64,000 nucleotides of DNA, from assembly GCF_028882275.1 (NCBI RefSeq), contig NZ_JARBUT010000003.1:186001-250000 (forward strand), read 5' to 3'. A program made the translations under genes and the position numbers. Shown here one piece after another: positions 16,762-25,907 of this stretch. Numbering within the stretch: the first letter of the stretch is position 1; every line of letters begins with the position of its first letter. The DNA comes from Nocardiopsis sp. N85 (GTDB lineage: Bacteria > Actinomycetota > Actinomycetes > Streptosporangiales > Streptosporangiaceae). The notes under the pieces were generated by a model that did no database searches, was not told where the DNA came from, and was given only the letters and a program-made list of their open reading frames with translations.

Positions 16762-17568
16762 ATGCTGTCCTTTGACGATGATCTGCGACTGGCCCACGTG
16801 CTCGCCGACGCTGCCGACGACATCGCGCTCAAGCGGTTCCGCGCGCTGGACCTGGTGGTCGACACCAAACCCGACCTGACCCCGGTGACCGAGGCCGACC
16901 GCCTGGTCGAGGAGACGCTCCGCGGTGTCCTGTCGCGTGCCCGTCCACGGGACGCCGTCGTGGGCGAGGAGTACGGCAAGACCGGCAACAGCAACCGCGT
17001 GTGGGTGATCGACCCGATCGACGGCACCAAGAACTACGTACGCGGCGTTCCGGTGTGGGCCACGCTCATCGCCCTGTTGGAGGGCGACCGGCCGGTGGTC
17101 GGCGTGGTCTCGGCCCCGGCGCTGTACCGCCGCTGGTGGGCCTCCCTGGGCGGCGGCGCGTGGCAGGGGCGGAGCCTGTCCAAGGCCTCGCGTTGCAGCG
17201 TGTCGAAGGTCTCCGAGCTGTCGGACGCCTCGCTGAGCTTCTCGTCCCTGACGGGTTGGGAGGAGCAGGGCCGGTTGGAGTCGTTCCTGGGCCTGACCCG
17301 GTCGGTGTGGCGCACCCGCGCCTACGGCGACTTCTGGTCGCACGTGATGGTCGCCGAGGGTGTGGTGGACATCGCCGCCGAACCGGAGCTGTCGCTGTGG
17401 GACGCCGCACCGCTGCCGATCATCCTGGAGGAGGCGGGCGGCCGGGCCACGAACCTGCGCGGTGAGGGATTCGTCGACGGCGGGCCGCTGGTGTGCACCA
17501 ACGGCGTCCTGCACGATCGGGCGCTCACCTGGCTGAACGGGGGCCCGACGCCGCTGCGTCCGGTGTGA
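16762..17568 (+). CDS. hisN: Inositol-monophosphatase family phosphatase, probably histidinol-phosphatase
   Basis: A 268-residue Mg-dependent phosphatase. The metal site is VVGEEYGKTG, then WVIDPIDGTKNYVRGVPVWATLIAL (the IMPase DPIDGTxN signature), and finally LSLWDAAPLPIILEEAGG (WDxAA). The N-terminal LALVVDTKPDLTPVTEADRLVE-like segment reads ALDLVVDTKPDLTPVTEADR. The spacing and the FVRGVP loop match actinobacterial HisN, which removes phosphate from histidinol phosphate. Inositol-phosphate or nucleotide phosphatase activity remains possible. I start at 16762 because upstream in-frame sequence is not conserved-looking. Confidence 0.88.
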   Translation: MLSFDDDLRLAHVLADAADDIALKRFRALDLVVDTKPDLTPVTEADRLVEETLRGVLSRARPRDAVVGEEYGKTGNSNRVWVIDPIDGTKNYVRGVPVWATLIALLEGDRPVVGVVSAPALYRRWWASLGGGAWQGRSLSKASRCSVSKVSELSDASLSFSSLTGWEEQGRLESFLGLTRSVWRTRAYGDFWSHVMVAEGVVDIAAEPELSLWDAAPLPIILEEAGGRATNLRGEGFVDGGPLVCTNGVLHDRALTWLNGGPTPLRPV

Positions 17569-17662
17569 GTCGGCGTTCGGCGTCGGGGGACACCCCGAGA
17601 TCCGGGTTCCGGACGCACTGATCGACACGATCGGCATCGGCCATAACACGGAGAGTAGTAGC

Positions 17663-18190
17663 GTGTCGTGTGTGCCGACGCTCACTCCTCTTTCAGGTCG
17701 CCTGGGTGCGACCGCCGTGCTGCTGCTCACCACCGTCGCCTGCGGCGGCGGCCACGGGTACACGCCCGACGAACTCGACGCGATGATCGCGGACTCCGTG
17801 CGCTCGTCCGACGCCGACGCCGTACCCACCGCCCCGCCCGAGACCGTCTTCGACCCCGGACTCCTCCTGTGCGTCCCGGCCGTGGACACCGCCGAGGTTC
17901 CGGGAGAGGGCGCCTGGCGCACCGAGGCACCGCGCGCGGACGTCGAGGAGGGCCCGGTCGCACTGGGGATCCTGCCGCCCGACGACGTCGACCCGGCTCC
18001 CGTGACCGTCACGGTCCGCACCCCGGACGGTGACGTCCACACCCTGGAAACGGACACGGTCCCCGGGGAGTGGTCTCATGTCCGTTATCCCGAGCTGGGA
18101 GAGGGCGGACCGCCTCCCGGCGTGTACACGGTGCTCTGGTCGGAGAGCACCACTGGAACCACCTTGACCTGCGATGGTTTCGAAGTGTGA
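17663..18190 (+). CDS. Putative lipoprotein of unknown function
   Basis: A 175-residue protein from GTG. A signal of the lipoprotein type (GATAVLLLTTVACGGG) places a lipobox Cys at residue 27. The mature part is acidic, with two further cysteines and a predicted beta-rich C-terminus (ATVTVRTPDGDVHTLETDTV-like strands, seen as VTVTVRTPDGDV and GVYTVLWSES). No family recognised. It stands between hisN and the MacB-like operon; 187 bp follow, containing an A-rich patch around 18240 but no clear hairpin. Confidence 0.7.
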   Translation: MSCVPTLTPLSGRLGATAVLLLTTVACGGGHGYTPDELDAMIADSVRSSDADAVPTAPPETVFDPGLLLCVPAVDTAEVPGEGAWRTEAPRADVEEGPVALGILPPDDVDPAPVTVTVRTPDGDVHTLETDTVPGEWSHVRYPELGEGGPPPGVYTVLWSESTTGTTLTCDGFEV

Positions 18191-18377
18191 CGGCGAGCGG
18201 GACGACTCTCCGCCCAGGCCCCCTCGACGGGGCGCCGAAAAAACAAAAATCCCCCAGTGATCATGAACCGAAACCCCCGGGCTCCGCGATGATGTTCGTG
18301 AGGCACCGCCCCCGCGGGCCTTCACAACGCCGCCTTCGACGCGGCGTCACCCCACGCACACATTGGGAAGGGACCGT

Positions 18378-19631
18378 ATGCTGCGTTCCCTCGTGGCCGG
18401 GATCCTGCTCGCCTTCGCCGGTTCCCGCGCCAACATCGCCAGGACCATCCTGTCCTGCGCCGGCATCGTCGTCGGTGTCGGTTCGCTGATCGCCGTGGTC
18501 ACCGCCGGCGACTTCGGCCAACGTTTCGCCGTCTCCTACAGCGAGGCCAACGCCGGCCGCCCCGCCACCCTCAGCGTCGGGCTCTGGGGAGGCGAGGTCA
18601 CCGACGTGGTGGCCTTCGAGGAGGACCTCCACCGCGCCGGCGGCCAGGACGTGTCGATCTACCACTCGATCGGGAACACCTCCATGCGCTCCGGCGACCA
18701 GGTCGTCCGCGACGTGGAGTTCCGGGCCGTGGACGCCACCCTGGGAGACATCCGCCGGATCAACATGACCGAGGGCCGCTGGTTCACGGAGGCCGATTCC
18801 CAGTCCCTGGCCCCGGTCATGGTGGTCAACCAGACCCTGGCCGCCGACCTCGGCGACGTCACGACCGTCCAGATCGGCACCGACCACTGGATGGACGTCC
18901 GCGTCGTCGGGGTCTCGCAGAGTTCGACCCTCGACTTCGGCTGGTACAGCGCCTACCTGCTGCGCGCGCCCGCCACCGAGGAGCTGATCTTCGGCGAGAC
19001 CGTGGAGACCTCCGAGGACGGCGTCACCGCGCCCGTGTCCCTGAAGGACTTCGAGTACCTCGTCCGGATCGACCCCTCCGACACGGCGGCGGAGGACCCC
19101 TGGGGCACCGTCTTCTCCGATCGGATGATGTCGGCCTCCGAGCGTTGGGGTCCGGATCTGTCCGAGGGCTCCCTCACGAGTTATCGGGCGGACTACGCCG
19201 AGGAGGTCAACGAGCTGATCACCTACCTGTCGATCGGCCTCATCGGCATCGCCGCCATCACCCTCACCACCGGCCTGCTCGGCGTGCTCAACGTCGGCCT
19301 GGTCACCGTGCGCGAGCGCCGTCGCGAACTGGCCACCTACCGCGCGCTGGGCGCCACCCGCTTCACCCTGTTCGTCGCCGTGGTGATGGAGTCGGTCGTG
19401 GTGTCGCTGGTCGCGGGTGTCCTCGCCCTGCTCGGCTGCTGGGTCCTGGTCACCGCGGGCGGAATGATCGCGGCCTCGTTCATCGACCTGCCGCCCGATG
19501 TGGCCCTCACCATCCCCCTGACCGCCGTACTGGTCGGCCTGGGCAGTGCCGCCGGTGTCGGCCTGCTCGCCGGAGTCATCCCCGCCCTTCGGGCACTGCG
19601 CTCGTCCGTCGTCGCCGGACTGCGGGAATAG
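18378..19631 (+). CDS. ABC transporter permease, MacB/FtsX type
   Basis: A 417-residue permease. Helix 1 at about residues 14-35 (NIARTILSCAGIVVGVGSLIAVV) is followed by a roughly 210-residue MacB_PCD-type outer domain, which contains VEFRAVDATLGDIRRINMTEGRWFTEAD. Three C-terminal helices carry the FtsX domain, with VRERRRELATYRALGATR as the coupling segment. It is the first gene of a permease-adaptor-ATPase operon (gaps 9 bp and 0 bp). GGAAGGG precedes the ATG. Such sets export peptides, lipids or antibiotics or act in envelope stress in Gram-positives; the substrate is not evident. Confidence 0.92.
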   Translation: MLRSLVAGILLAFAGSRANIARTILSCAGIVVGVGSLIAVVTAGDFGQRFAVSYSEANAGRPATLSVGLWGGEVTDVVAFEEDLHRAGGQDVSIYHSIGNTSMRSGDQVVRDVEFRAVDATLGDIRRINMTEGRWFTEADSQSLAPVMVVNQTLAADLGDVTTVQIGTDHWMDVRVVGVSQSSTLDFGWYSAYLLRAPATEELIFGETVETSEDGVTAPVSLKDFEYLVRIDPSDTAAEDPWGTVFSDRMMSASERWGPDLSEGSLTSYRADYAEEVNELITYLSIGLIGIAAITLTTGLLGVLNVGLVTVRERRRELATYRALGATRFTLFVAVVMESVVVSLVAGVLALLGCWVLVTAGGMIAASFIDLPPDVALTIPLTAVLVGLGSAAGVGLLAGVIPALRALRSSVVAGLRE

Positions 19632-19640
19632 GAGACACAC

Positions 19641-20678
19641 GTGAAGAAGTGGATCATCATCGGCGCGGCGGCGCTGCTGTTCGTCATCGCCATCGCCGGT
19701 TCCGGGTACTTCCTGATGTCCCGACTGGGCGGATCCTCCGGGGAGGAGTTCCTCTCCGACGGCGCCCTCGACGTGAACGGCGTCCCCCACCCCGTCGAGC
19801 TGGGCACGGTCGACTCGGTCATGGTGCTGGACGCCACCGTCCAGGCCGAGCCCGGCAGGAGCGTCAAGGCCAAGAAGGGCGGCCAGGTCGCCCACCTGTG
19901 GGTGACCGATGGCGCCGAGGTGGAGCAGGGCGCGCCCATCATCAACGTGAAGATCACCGAGGAGTCCGCCGCGGGCGGCGAGGGCGAGGAGGCGGCCGCT
20001 CCGGTGACCCGTGAGGTCAGCCTGTACGCGCCCGTCTCCGGCAAGGTGTCGGGTCTGGCCGACGTGGAGGTCGGCGACGTGCTGGAGCCCGGCGCGGTCG
20101 TGGCCTCCGTCGCACCGGACGTGTACCGGGCGGTCGCCACGATCCCCGCCAACGACCTGTACCGGTTCTACGAGGAGCCCAAGGACATCCTCCTGGAGAT
20201 CAAGAACGGCCCGCCGCCCGCCCAGTGCGACTTCCTCTCCCTGGGAGCGGCCCGGGGCGACGGCGAGGAGCAGGAGAGCACCGACGAGTTCGACTTCTCG
20301 ATGGAGGAGGGCGGCGGCGGTGGCGGTGGCGGCGGCGAACTGGCCTGCCGGGTCCCCTCCGACACGAAGGTGTTCGAGGGCGTCCAGGGGAAGCTCTCGA
20401 TCAGCACCGGCAAGGCCGAGGACGTCATCGTCGTCCCGGTGACGTCGGTGCGCGGCACCACCGGCTCCGGTGAGGTGATCGTGATCGCCGAGGACGGCAC
20501 CGAGGAGACCCGCGAGGTCGAGTTGGGCGTCTCCGACGGCTCGCTCATCGAGGTCGTCTCCGGCGTGGAGGTCGGCGAGCAGGTCATGGACCCGATCCCG
20601 CTCGACCCGCGCTTCGACGTCCCCGGTGCCGACGAAGGCGACGACGAGGACTACCTCCTCGAAGAGGAGGGGATGTAG
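19641..20678 (+). CDS. Membrane-fusion/adaptor protein of MacB-like transporter
   Basis: A 345-residue protein with one N-terminal membrane anchor (IIIGAAALLFVIAIAGSGYFLM) and a HlyD/MacA-like body. Half of a biotinyl-lipoyl-like fold appears as VQAEPGRSVKAKKGGQVAHLWVTDGAEVEQGAPI and VSLYAPVSGKVSGLADVEVGDVLEPGAVVA. There is no long coiled coil. An insertion near residues 205-235 is acidic and then a run of nine glycines, which looks like a flexible loop. The tail is strongly acidic. GTG start after TAGGAGA. The gene lies between the permease and ATPase genes, so it couples them. No TolC is expected in this cell type. Confidence 0.85.
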   Translation: MKKWIIIGAAALLFVIAIAGSGYFLMSRLGGSSGEEFLSDGALDVNGVPHPVELGTVDSVMVLDATVQAEPGRSVKAKKGGQVAHLWVTDGAEVEQGAPIINVKITEESAAGGEGEEAAAPVTREVSLYAPVSGKVSGLADVEVGDVLEPGAVVASVAPDVYRAVATIPANDLYRFYEEPKDILLEIKNGPPPAQCDFLSLGAARGDGEEQESTDEFDFSMEEGGGGGGGGGELACRVPSDTKVFEGVQGKLSISTGKAEDVIVVPVTSVRGTTGSGEVIVIAEDGTEETREVELGVSDGSLIEVVSGVEVGEQVMDPIPLDPRFDVPGADEGDDEDYLLEEEGM

Positions 20679-21398
20679 ATGTCCGTCGGCATGCCGTCCC
20701 CCCTGGCGCCGGAGGCCGTGCCGCCGTCGGCGCCGCTCCTGCGCGTGGAGGGTCTGACCCGGCACTTCATGGTGTCGGGGACCCGGATCGACGTGCTGCA
20801 CGACTGCACGTTCGAGGTGCACCGGGGTGAGATCGTCGCGATCGTCGGCCAGTCCGGTTCGGGCAAGTCGACCCTGCTGAGCCTGCTCGGTCTGTTGGAC
20901 AGGCCGAGCAGCGGGGAGTACGTGTTCGACGGGGTGAACACCAGCCGGTTGGGCGAGGGTCCCCGGTCGCGGCTGCGCGGCGAGGGCATCGGGTTCGTGT
21001 TCCAGCAGTTCCACCTGTTGGAGCGGCGGACGGCACTGGCCAACGTGGGTGTGCCCTTGGTGCTCGCCGGGCAACCGGCGCTGCGTCGCCGGTCGCGCTC
21101 CCGCGAGCTCTTGGAGGCGGTGGGGCTGGGGCACCGTCTCCACTCCAAGCCGCACCAGCTCTCCGGCGGTGAGCAGCAGCGTGTGGCCCTGGCGCGGGCG
21201 CTCAGTCGCGATCCCGCCCTGATCCTCGCCGACGAGCCCACGGGCGCCCTGGACGCCGACAGCAGCAAGATGATCATGGACCAGTTGCTGGAGCAGGCCC
21301 GGATCCGCGACTCGGCGGTGGTCGTGGTCACCCACGACCCGAAGGTCGCCGAGCGGGCCCACCGTGTGGTGGAGCTCGTGGAGGGCCGCACCCGCTGA
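20679..21398 (+). CDS. ABC transporter ATP-binding protein, MacB/LolD type
   Basis: A 239-residue ATPase. Walker A is GQSGSGKST, Q-loop FVFQQFHLL, signature LSGGEQQRVALARAL, Walker B LILADEPTGALD and switch His VVVTHDPKV. The sequence is typical of the MacB/LolD (MJ0796) class that pairs with FtsX permeases. Its ATG begins directly after the adaptor's stop, so all three genes form one translational unit. Confidence 0.96.
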   Translation: MSVGMPSPLAPEAVPPSAPLLRVEGLTRHFMVSGTRIDVLHDCTFEVHRGEIVAIVGQSGSGKSTLLSLLGLLDRPSSGEYVFDGVNTSRLGEGPRSRLRGEGIGFVFQQFHLLERRTALANVGVPLVLAGQPALRRRSRSRELLEAVGLGHRLHSKPHQLSGGEQQRVALARALSRDPALILADEPTGALDADSSKMIMDQLLEQARIRDSAVVVVTHDPKVAERAHRVVELVEGRTR

Positions 21399-21535
21399 GA
21401 CCTCCGGGCGTCGTCGTCGCGTCCCCTCGCCCGACGGCGCCCGGAGCCCTCGCCCACCCGACCGATCCCGGATCGTGGGCGTGACGGTGGGGCCGCGATA
21501 ACGGCGGAGGAGAATCCGCTTCTCCCGGAAAAGAC

Positions 21536-21570
21536 TCGGGCCCGGAAATCCATTGGATTTCCGGGCCCGA
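21536..21570 (-). terminator. Intrinsic terminator of the downstream-most tRNA gene
   Basis: A perfect 17-bp inverted repeat (left arm TCGGGCCCGGAAATCCA, centre T at 21553) lies 6 bp beyond the 3' end of the tRNA at 21577-21650. Read on the minus strand the stem is followed by GTCTTTTCC, a short T tract. Confidence 0.85.
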
Positions 21571-21576
21571 TTTCAG

Positions 21577-21650
21577 TAGCGGGGACAGGATTTGAACCTG
21601 CGACCTCTGGGTTATGAGCCCAGCGAGCTACCGAACTGCTCCACCCCGCG
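21577..21650 (-). tRNA. Initiator tRNA-Met (CAT), copy 1
   Basis: A 74-nt tRNA gene on the minus strand beginning CGCGGGGTGGAGCAG. Anticodon CAT sits in the stem-loop CTGGGCTCATAACCCAG. Initiator marks are the three G:C pairs next to the anticodon loop (GGG/CCC) and the unpaired 1:72 position (C opposite T). The T arm reads GCAGGTTCAAATCCTGT. No CCA is encoded. Confidence 0.96.
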
Positions 21651-21817
21651 TCGTTGATCTCTACTTTAGAGGCTTTTCCTCCGGGCCGCAAATCGTTTCC
21701 CGTGAGGGGAACGATCGAGATCGGGCCTGATCATCCGGCTACGAACTCCGGATCGGGGATGTTCGCGAAGAACATCTTCCCCCCGGCCCGTTCACAGGGA
21801 ATGAACCGGGGAAAACA

Positions 21818-21847
21818 CCGGACCCGGGAAATACATCCCGGGTCCGG
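21818..21847 (-). terminator. Intrinsic terminator of the upstream tRNA gene
   Basis: A perfect 12-bp stem (CCGGACCCGGGA / TCCCGGGTCCGG, 6-nt loop) starts 7 bp past the 3' end of the second tRNA. On the minus strand it is followed by TGTTTTCCCC. Each of the two tRNAs therefore seems to be its own transcription unit, the rest of the 204-bp spacer holding the promoter of copy 1. Confidence 0.82.
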
Positions 21848-21854
21848 GCCTTGG

Positions 21855-21928
21855 TAGCGGGGACAGGATTTGAACCTGCGACCTCTGGGTTATGAGCCCA
21901 GCGAGCTACCGAACTGCTCCACCCCGCG
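21855..21928 (-). tRNA. Initiator tRNA-Met (CAT), copy 2, identical to copy 1
   Basis: Base-for-base identical over 74 nt to the copy at 21577-21650, with the same initiator marks. The flanking sequences differ, apart from both having GTCGTTG directly upstream. A tandem duplication kept identical by selection or gene conversion is the likely origin. Confidence 0.96.
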
Positions 21929-22041
21929 TCGTTGTGTCTTCAGAGTAGCGTGCCCTGGACGGGAACGCGAATCGGCGCGATACGAACGGGGCGGGACCCT
22001 TGCGGATCCCGCCCCGTGGAGTGCCGTGTGCCGGCGAACGG

Positions 22042-25000
22042 CTAGTCGCCGCCCTCCTGCTCGGCGAGGGCCTCCTCGATGGCCTCAAGGGCCTCACGGA
22101 GGCGCTCGTCGGCCTCCTCCTGGCCTTCGCGCGACTCCTCCCAGGCCTCGACCGCCTCGTTCAAGGCGTCGGTGAGGTCCTGGTCGCCGCCGGAGCCGGC
22201 CTCGGACTCGGGGGCCTCCTCCTCGGGAGCCTCCTCCTCACCCTCCGGTTCGGCCGGCGGCGCGGCGGCGCCGTCGAACAGGTTGCTCAGCGCGTCGGGG
22301 AGGTTGCTGCCGATGGCGACCTCCTCACCGAAGCCCACCATCACCTGCTGCAACAGCGGGAAGGAGGCGGCACCGCCGCCGCCCGCCTGCACGTACAGCG
22401 GCTCGACGTAGAGCAGACCGCCCGCGAACGGCAGGGTGAGCAGGTTGCCCCGGGTCACCTCGGCGTTGGACTGCTCCAGTGGGAGCAGCACCTCGCGGAC
22501 GTTGGCGTCGGCGTCGAAGGCGTTCTGGACCTGCCCCGGACCGAAGATGACCGTGCTGCGCGGCAGTTCCAGCAGCTTCAGCTGTCCGTAGTCGTCGGAG
22601 CGCGGGTCGCTGTTGACCGCCATGAAGGCCGCCAGGTTCTCACGGCCCCGGGGCACGTAGGTGGTGGTCAGCGAGAAGCTGGCCTCCTCGTCGCCCGGGT
22701 AGTGGATGGTCTGGCGGTAGGGCGACTCGGGCCGGTCCGTGGCGCCGGTCGGGTCGTTGGGCACCGCCCAGAAGTCCTGACCGCCGTAGTAGGCCGCGGC
22801 GTTCGTGACGTGGTACTCGCGCATGATCTCGCGCTGCACCTTGAACAGGTCGTCCGGGTAGCGCAGGTGGTCGATGAGCTGGTCGCTCATCTCGTCCCTG
22901 TCCTCGATGACGCCGGGGAAGGCGCTCATCCACGTCTTGAGGACCGGGTCCTCCTCGTCCCAGGCGTACAGCGTGACCGTGCCGTCGTAGGCGTCCACGG
23001 TGGCCTTGACCGAGTTGCGGATGTAGTTGACCTGGTTGCCGGGCAGCGCGCCGACCGGCTGGAGCGTCCCGTCCGTGAAGGTGTCGGTGACCGCCTGGGT
23101 GAAGTCGATCCGGTTGGCGTACGGGTAACCGTCGGACGTGGTGTAGGCGTCGACGATCCACACGATCTTGCCGTCGACGATCGCCGGGTAGGGGCGGCTG
23201 TCCACGGTGAGGAACGGGGCGACCTTCTCGACCCGGTCCAGCGGGTCCCGCTCGTAGAGGATGCGCGAGTCACCGGTGATCGCGCTGTTGAGCAGGATGT
23301 TGGGTTCCTGGTACTTGATCGCGTACAGGATCCGCTCGAAGAACGAGTCCAGTTGCACGCCGCCGCTGCCGTCGTAACGGTTGTAGGCCTGCGAGCCGCT
23401 GGAGCCGGCGGCACCGCTGTCATCATCGGTGGCCTCCTCGCCCTCGGCGGGGGCCTCCTCGTCGGTGGTCTCGGTGTCGGCGTCGGCCGGAGCCTGGGCG
23501 TCGTCCGGACTGGGGCCGACCTCCGGCTCGACCGCGTCCTCCGGAGTGGGGACGTCGGCGGTCTCGCCCTCTTCGTCGAGGGGGTAGTCGTACTCCTCCT
23601 CGGCCTGGACGATGACGTAGCCGGCGCCCTCGCGACCGTAGTAGACGCGCTCCTGGTAGTCGCCGACGACGTCGCTGAGCTCACCGCGCGGCGGGATGTT
23701 GTACTCGGTGAAGACCGGGCGGCCCTCGGCGTCGATCTGGGTGCCCGCTGCGGCCACGAACCCGTAACCGTGCGTGTAGATCAGGTGCCGGTTGAGCCAG
23801 TTGTCCTGGTCGGAGGGCGGACCGTCCAGCTCGCGGACGGCCACGATCGTGTCGATCAGGTTTCCGTCGGCGTCCGGGTAGCGGTCGACCTCCAGCACCT
23901 CCGGGAACTGGTAGAAGCCGCGGACCTGCTGCATCTGCTGGAAGGTCTGCGAGACCACGGACGGGTCCGCCAGACGGACGGTGGTGCCCTGGGCCTCTTG
24001 GACCAGTTCCTCGGCGCTCAGCTCGGTGGTGGCGTCGTAGGCGACCACGTCCGCGTCGTCGATGCCGTACGCCTCACGCGTGGACGCGATGTTGCGCTCG
24101 ATGTAGGGGCTTTCCAGGCGCTGTTCGTTGGGGTTGACCTGGAAGCGCTGGACGATCTCCGGGTAGGCCGCGCCGACGATCACCGCGGACAGCACCAGCA
24201 GACCGAGGCTGGCCATGGGGACCATGGTGTTCTTGAAGTAGATGTTCGCGAAGAACAGCACGGCGCAGATCACCGAGATGACGGTGAGGATCGTCAGGGC
24301 GGTCTTGACGGCGTGCACGTCGGTGTACGAGGCACCGAAGGTGTAGCCGCGCTCGGAGAAGACCAGCCCGTAGCGGTCCAGCCAGTACGAACCGGAGCGC
24401 AGCAGCACGAACAATCCGAGCAGCACCGACAGGTGCACCCGGGCCGCGGGGGTGGCGCGTTGTCCGGTGTCGTTCTGAAGACGGACACCGCCGTACAGGT
24501 AGTGGACGATGACCGCCGCGATGAACGCCAGGATGACGGCGGCGTAGAGGTAGCCCAGCAGGATCCGTATGAACGGGTAGACGAACGCGTAGAACGCGAC
24601 GTCCATCTGGAACTCGGGGTCGGTCACCCCGAAGTCGACGCCGTTGGCGAATTGCAGGTAGGACCGCCAGTCACCGCTGGCCGCGGCGCCGGAGAGGAGG
24701 GCCAGGGCGCCCACGGCGAGCCAGAAGAAGAGCTTGCGGTGCGGGTCGATGGACTGTCGGTAGCGGTCCAGGCCCTGCTGTTCCAGGCTCATCGGCCGGA
24801 TACCGGGGCGGGCCCGGTAGGCGAAGAAGATGCTTGCGCCGACGATGACGGCCATCACCAGGGCGGCGACGGCGAACAGCAGCACCCGTGTCCAGAGTTC
24901 GGTCAGGAAGACCGAGGTGTAGCCGACGGACTGGAACCACATGTAGTCGGTCCAGAAGTTCGCGGCGAACATCAACCCCGCGATGATGACGACCACGGTC

Positions 25001-25074
25001 GCCGCGACTGGCGCGAGCAACCTTGATCGACGAGGCATGCGCGCAGGTGGTGCGCCGGGCGATCGGAAGCTCAC
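22042..25074 (-). CDS. UPF0182 family large membrane protein
   Basis: A 1010-residue protein of a family found throughout actinobacteria. Seven membrane helices occupy residues 1-330, with the hallmark NFWTDYMWFQSVGYTSVFLTELWTRVLLF in the first loop. A 600-residue extracellular domain follows (e.g. ATREAYGIDDADV, HLIYTHGYGFVAA). An acidic, proline-rich low-complexity insertion lies around residues 505-555, and the C-terminus is a charged helix rich in Glu (residues 920-1010). The GTG start follows GAGGGGGAGGC. Function unknown. In M. tuberculosis the homologue (Rv3193c by memory) lies beside the same PDZ protease as here. Confidence 0.95.
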   Translation of the reverse strand: MSFRSPGAPPARMPRRSRLLAPVAATVVVIIAGLMFAANFWTDYMWFQSVGYTSVFLTELWTRVLLFAVAALVMAVIVGASIFFAYRARPGIRPMSLEQQGLDRYRQSIDPHRKLFFWLAVGALALLSGAAASGDWRSYLQFANGVDFGVTDPEFQMDVAFYAFVYPFIRILLGYLYAAVILAFIAAVIVHYLYGGVRLQNDTGQRATPAARVHLSVLLGLFVLLRSGSYWLDRYGLVFSERGYTFGASYTDVHAVKTALTILTVISVICAVLFFANIYFKNTMVPMASLGLLVLSAVIVGAAYPEIVQRFQVNPNEQRLESPYIERNIASTREAYGIDDADVVAYDATTELSAEELVQEAQGTTVRLADPSVVSQTFQQMQQVRGFYQFPEVLEVDRYPDADGNLIDTIVAVRELDGPPSDQDNWLNRHLIYTHGYGFVAAAGTQIDAEGRPVFTEYNIPPRGELSDVVGDYQERVYYGREGAGYVIVQAEEEYDYPLDEEGETADVPTPEDAVEPEVGPSPDDAQAPADADTETTDEEAPAEGEEATDDDSGAAGSSGSQAYNRYDGSGGVQLDSFFERILYAIKYQEPNILLNSAITGDSRILYERDPLDRVEKVAPFLTVDSRPYPAIVDGKIVWIVDAYTTSDGYPYANRIDFTQAVTDTFTDGTLQPVGALPGNQVNYIRNSVKATVDAYDGTVTLYAWDEEDPVLKTWMSAFPGVIEDRDEMSDQLIDHLRYPDDLFKVQREIMREYHVTNAAAYYGGQDFWAVPNDPTGATDRPESPYRQTIHYPGDEEASFSLTTTYVPRGRENLAAFMAVNSDPRSDDYGQLKLLELPRSTVIFGPGQVQNAFDADANVREVLLPLEQSNAEVTRGNLLTLPFAGGLLYVEPLYVQAGGGGAASFPLLQQVMVGFGEEVAIGSNLPDALSNLFDGAAAPPAEPEGEEEAPEEEAPESEAGSGGDQDLTDALNEAVEAWEESREGQEEADERLREALEAIEEALAEQEGGD

Positions 25075-25294
25075 GCCTCCCCCTCGTTATGGCTTGATAG
25101 GTGCGTTCGGTGCGCGTGCAGCGCCTTGTTAACGGAGAACTTCACTTGGGCCCTTCGGAGTTCCCGAAATCCGTCCTTCGGGGGTGACAAGGTCGCATCG
25201 TTGGTGTATCGGCGAGGCAACCCGCTGGTGCCTTTGTGACCCTACTGTCCGCGAACGGGAGCGGCGAGGTTCCCACATCGGCCACTATGGAAAC

Positions 25295-25801
25295 GTGTCG
25301 AACATTCGCGAAGCCGTCATGGACCTCGAACGCCACGCAGCCGAGCAGGGGTGGGACCGACCGCTGGGGCTGTACGCCCTGGTGCCGACGGTCGACCTGC
25401 TGGCCGCCGAACCCGCCCTCGCCGAGATGCTGGGCGTCACCGGCGCTCCGGATCCGAAGGAGTTGACGCCGGTCGAGCAGGATCCGCTCCCCACCGACCT
25501 GCCGTTGGAGGAGGCGCTGGGCCGCATCATGTGGCCGGACGGGGTGGCCGGCTGCGCGCTGGTCATGGAGCGGCTGGTGGTGAAGGGCTCCGACGAGACC
25601 CTGGCCCCCGGTGAGGACGCCACGGCGGACGGCCGGGAGACCGAGGAGATCCGCATGGTCGCGGGCGTGCTGCGGGACGGCGCCCGGCACTGCGCGATGC
25701 GCATGCGCAGCCACGACGACGAGAAGTCGGTGCTCAACGGCACCGACCTGATCCCGGCGCTGACCTCCGCGCTGGCCCTCACCCTCGACCTGGACGGCTG
25801 A
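25295..25801 (+). CDS. PPA1309 family protein
   Basis: A 168-residue protein matching an actinobacterial family of unknown role. The family opening VSNIREAVMDLERHAAEQGWDRPLGLYALVPT fixes the GTG start at 25295; longer in-frame extensions look non-coding. Other family marks are RIMWPDGVAGCALVMERL and MVAGVLRDGARHCAMRMR. It diverges from UPF0182 and converges on the PDZ protease gene, the usual neighbourhood. Confidence 0.92.
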   Translation: MSNIREAVMDLERHAAEQGWDRPLGLYALVPTVDLLAAEPALAEMLGVTGAPDPKELTPVEQDPLPTDLPLEEALGRIMWPDGVAGCALVMERLVVKGSDETLAPGEDATADGRETEEIRMVAGVLRDGARHCAMRMRSHDDEKSVLNGTDLIPALTSALALTLDLDG

Positions 25802-25907
25802 GCCCGTCGGTCGCCCCCGTCACCCACGCCCCTCGGTGGACGGACCGCGGGCCGACGGCGCCTCGCCGTGGCGGACGGACCGGTGGCGGGGGCCTCCCCC
25901 GCCGCCG

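Noticed and set aside
18261-21362. 1033-residue open frame antisense to the MacB-like operon
   Set aside because: Shadow of three well-recognised transporter genes; His/Gly/Asp-rich with no domain.
21577-21928. Tandem tRNA genes as possible integration (att) sites of a mobile element
   Set aside because: No integrase, excisionase or relaxase nearby, and both copies are full length with normal terminators.
22000-25026. 1008-residue open frame antisense to UPF0182
   Set aside because: Shadow frame; UPF0182 family match on the minus strand is clear.
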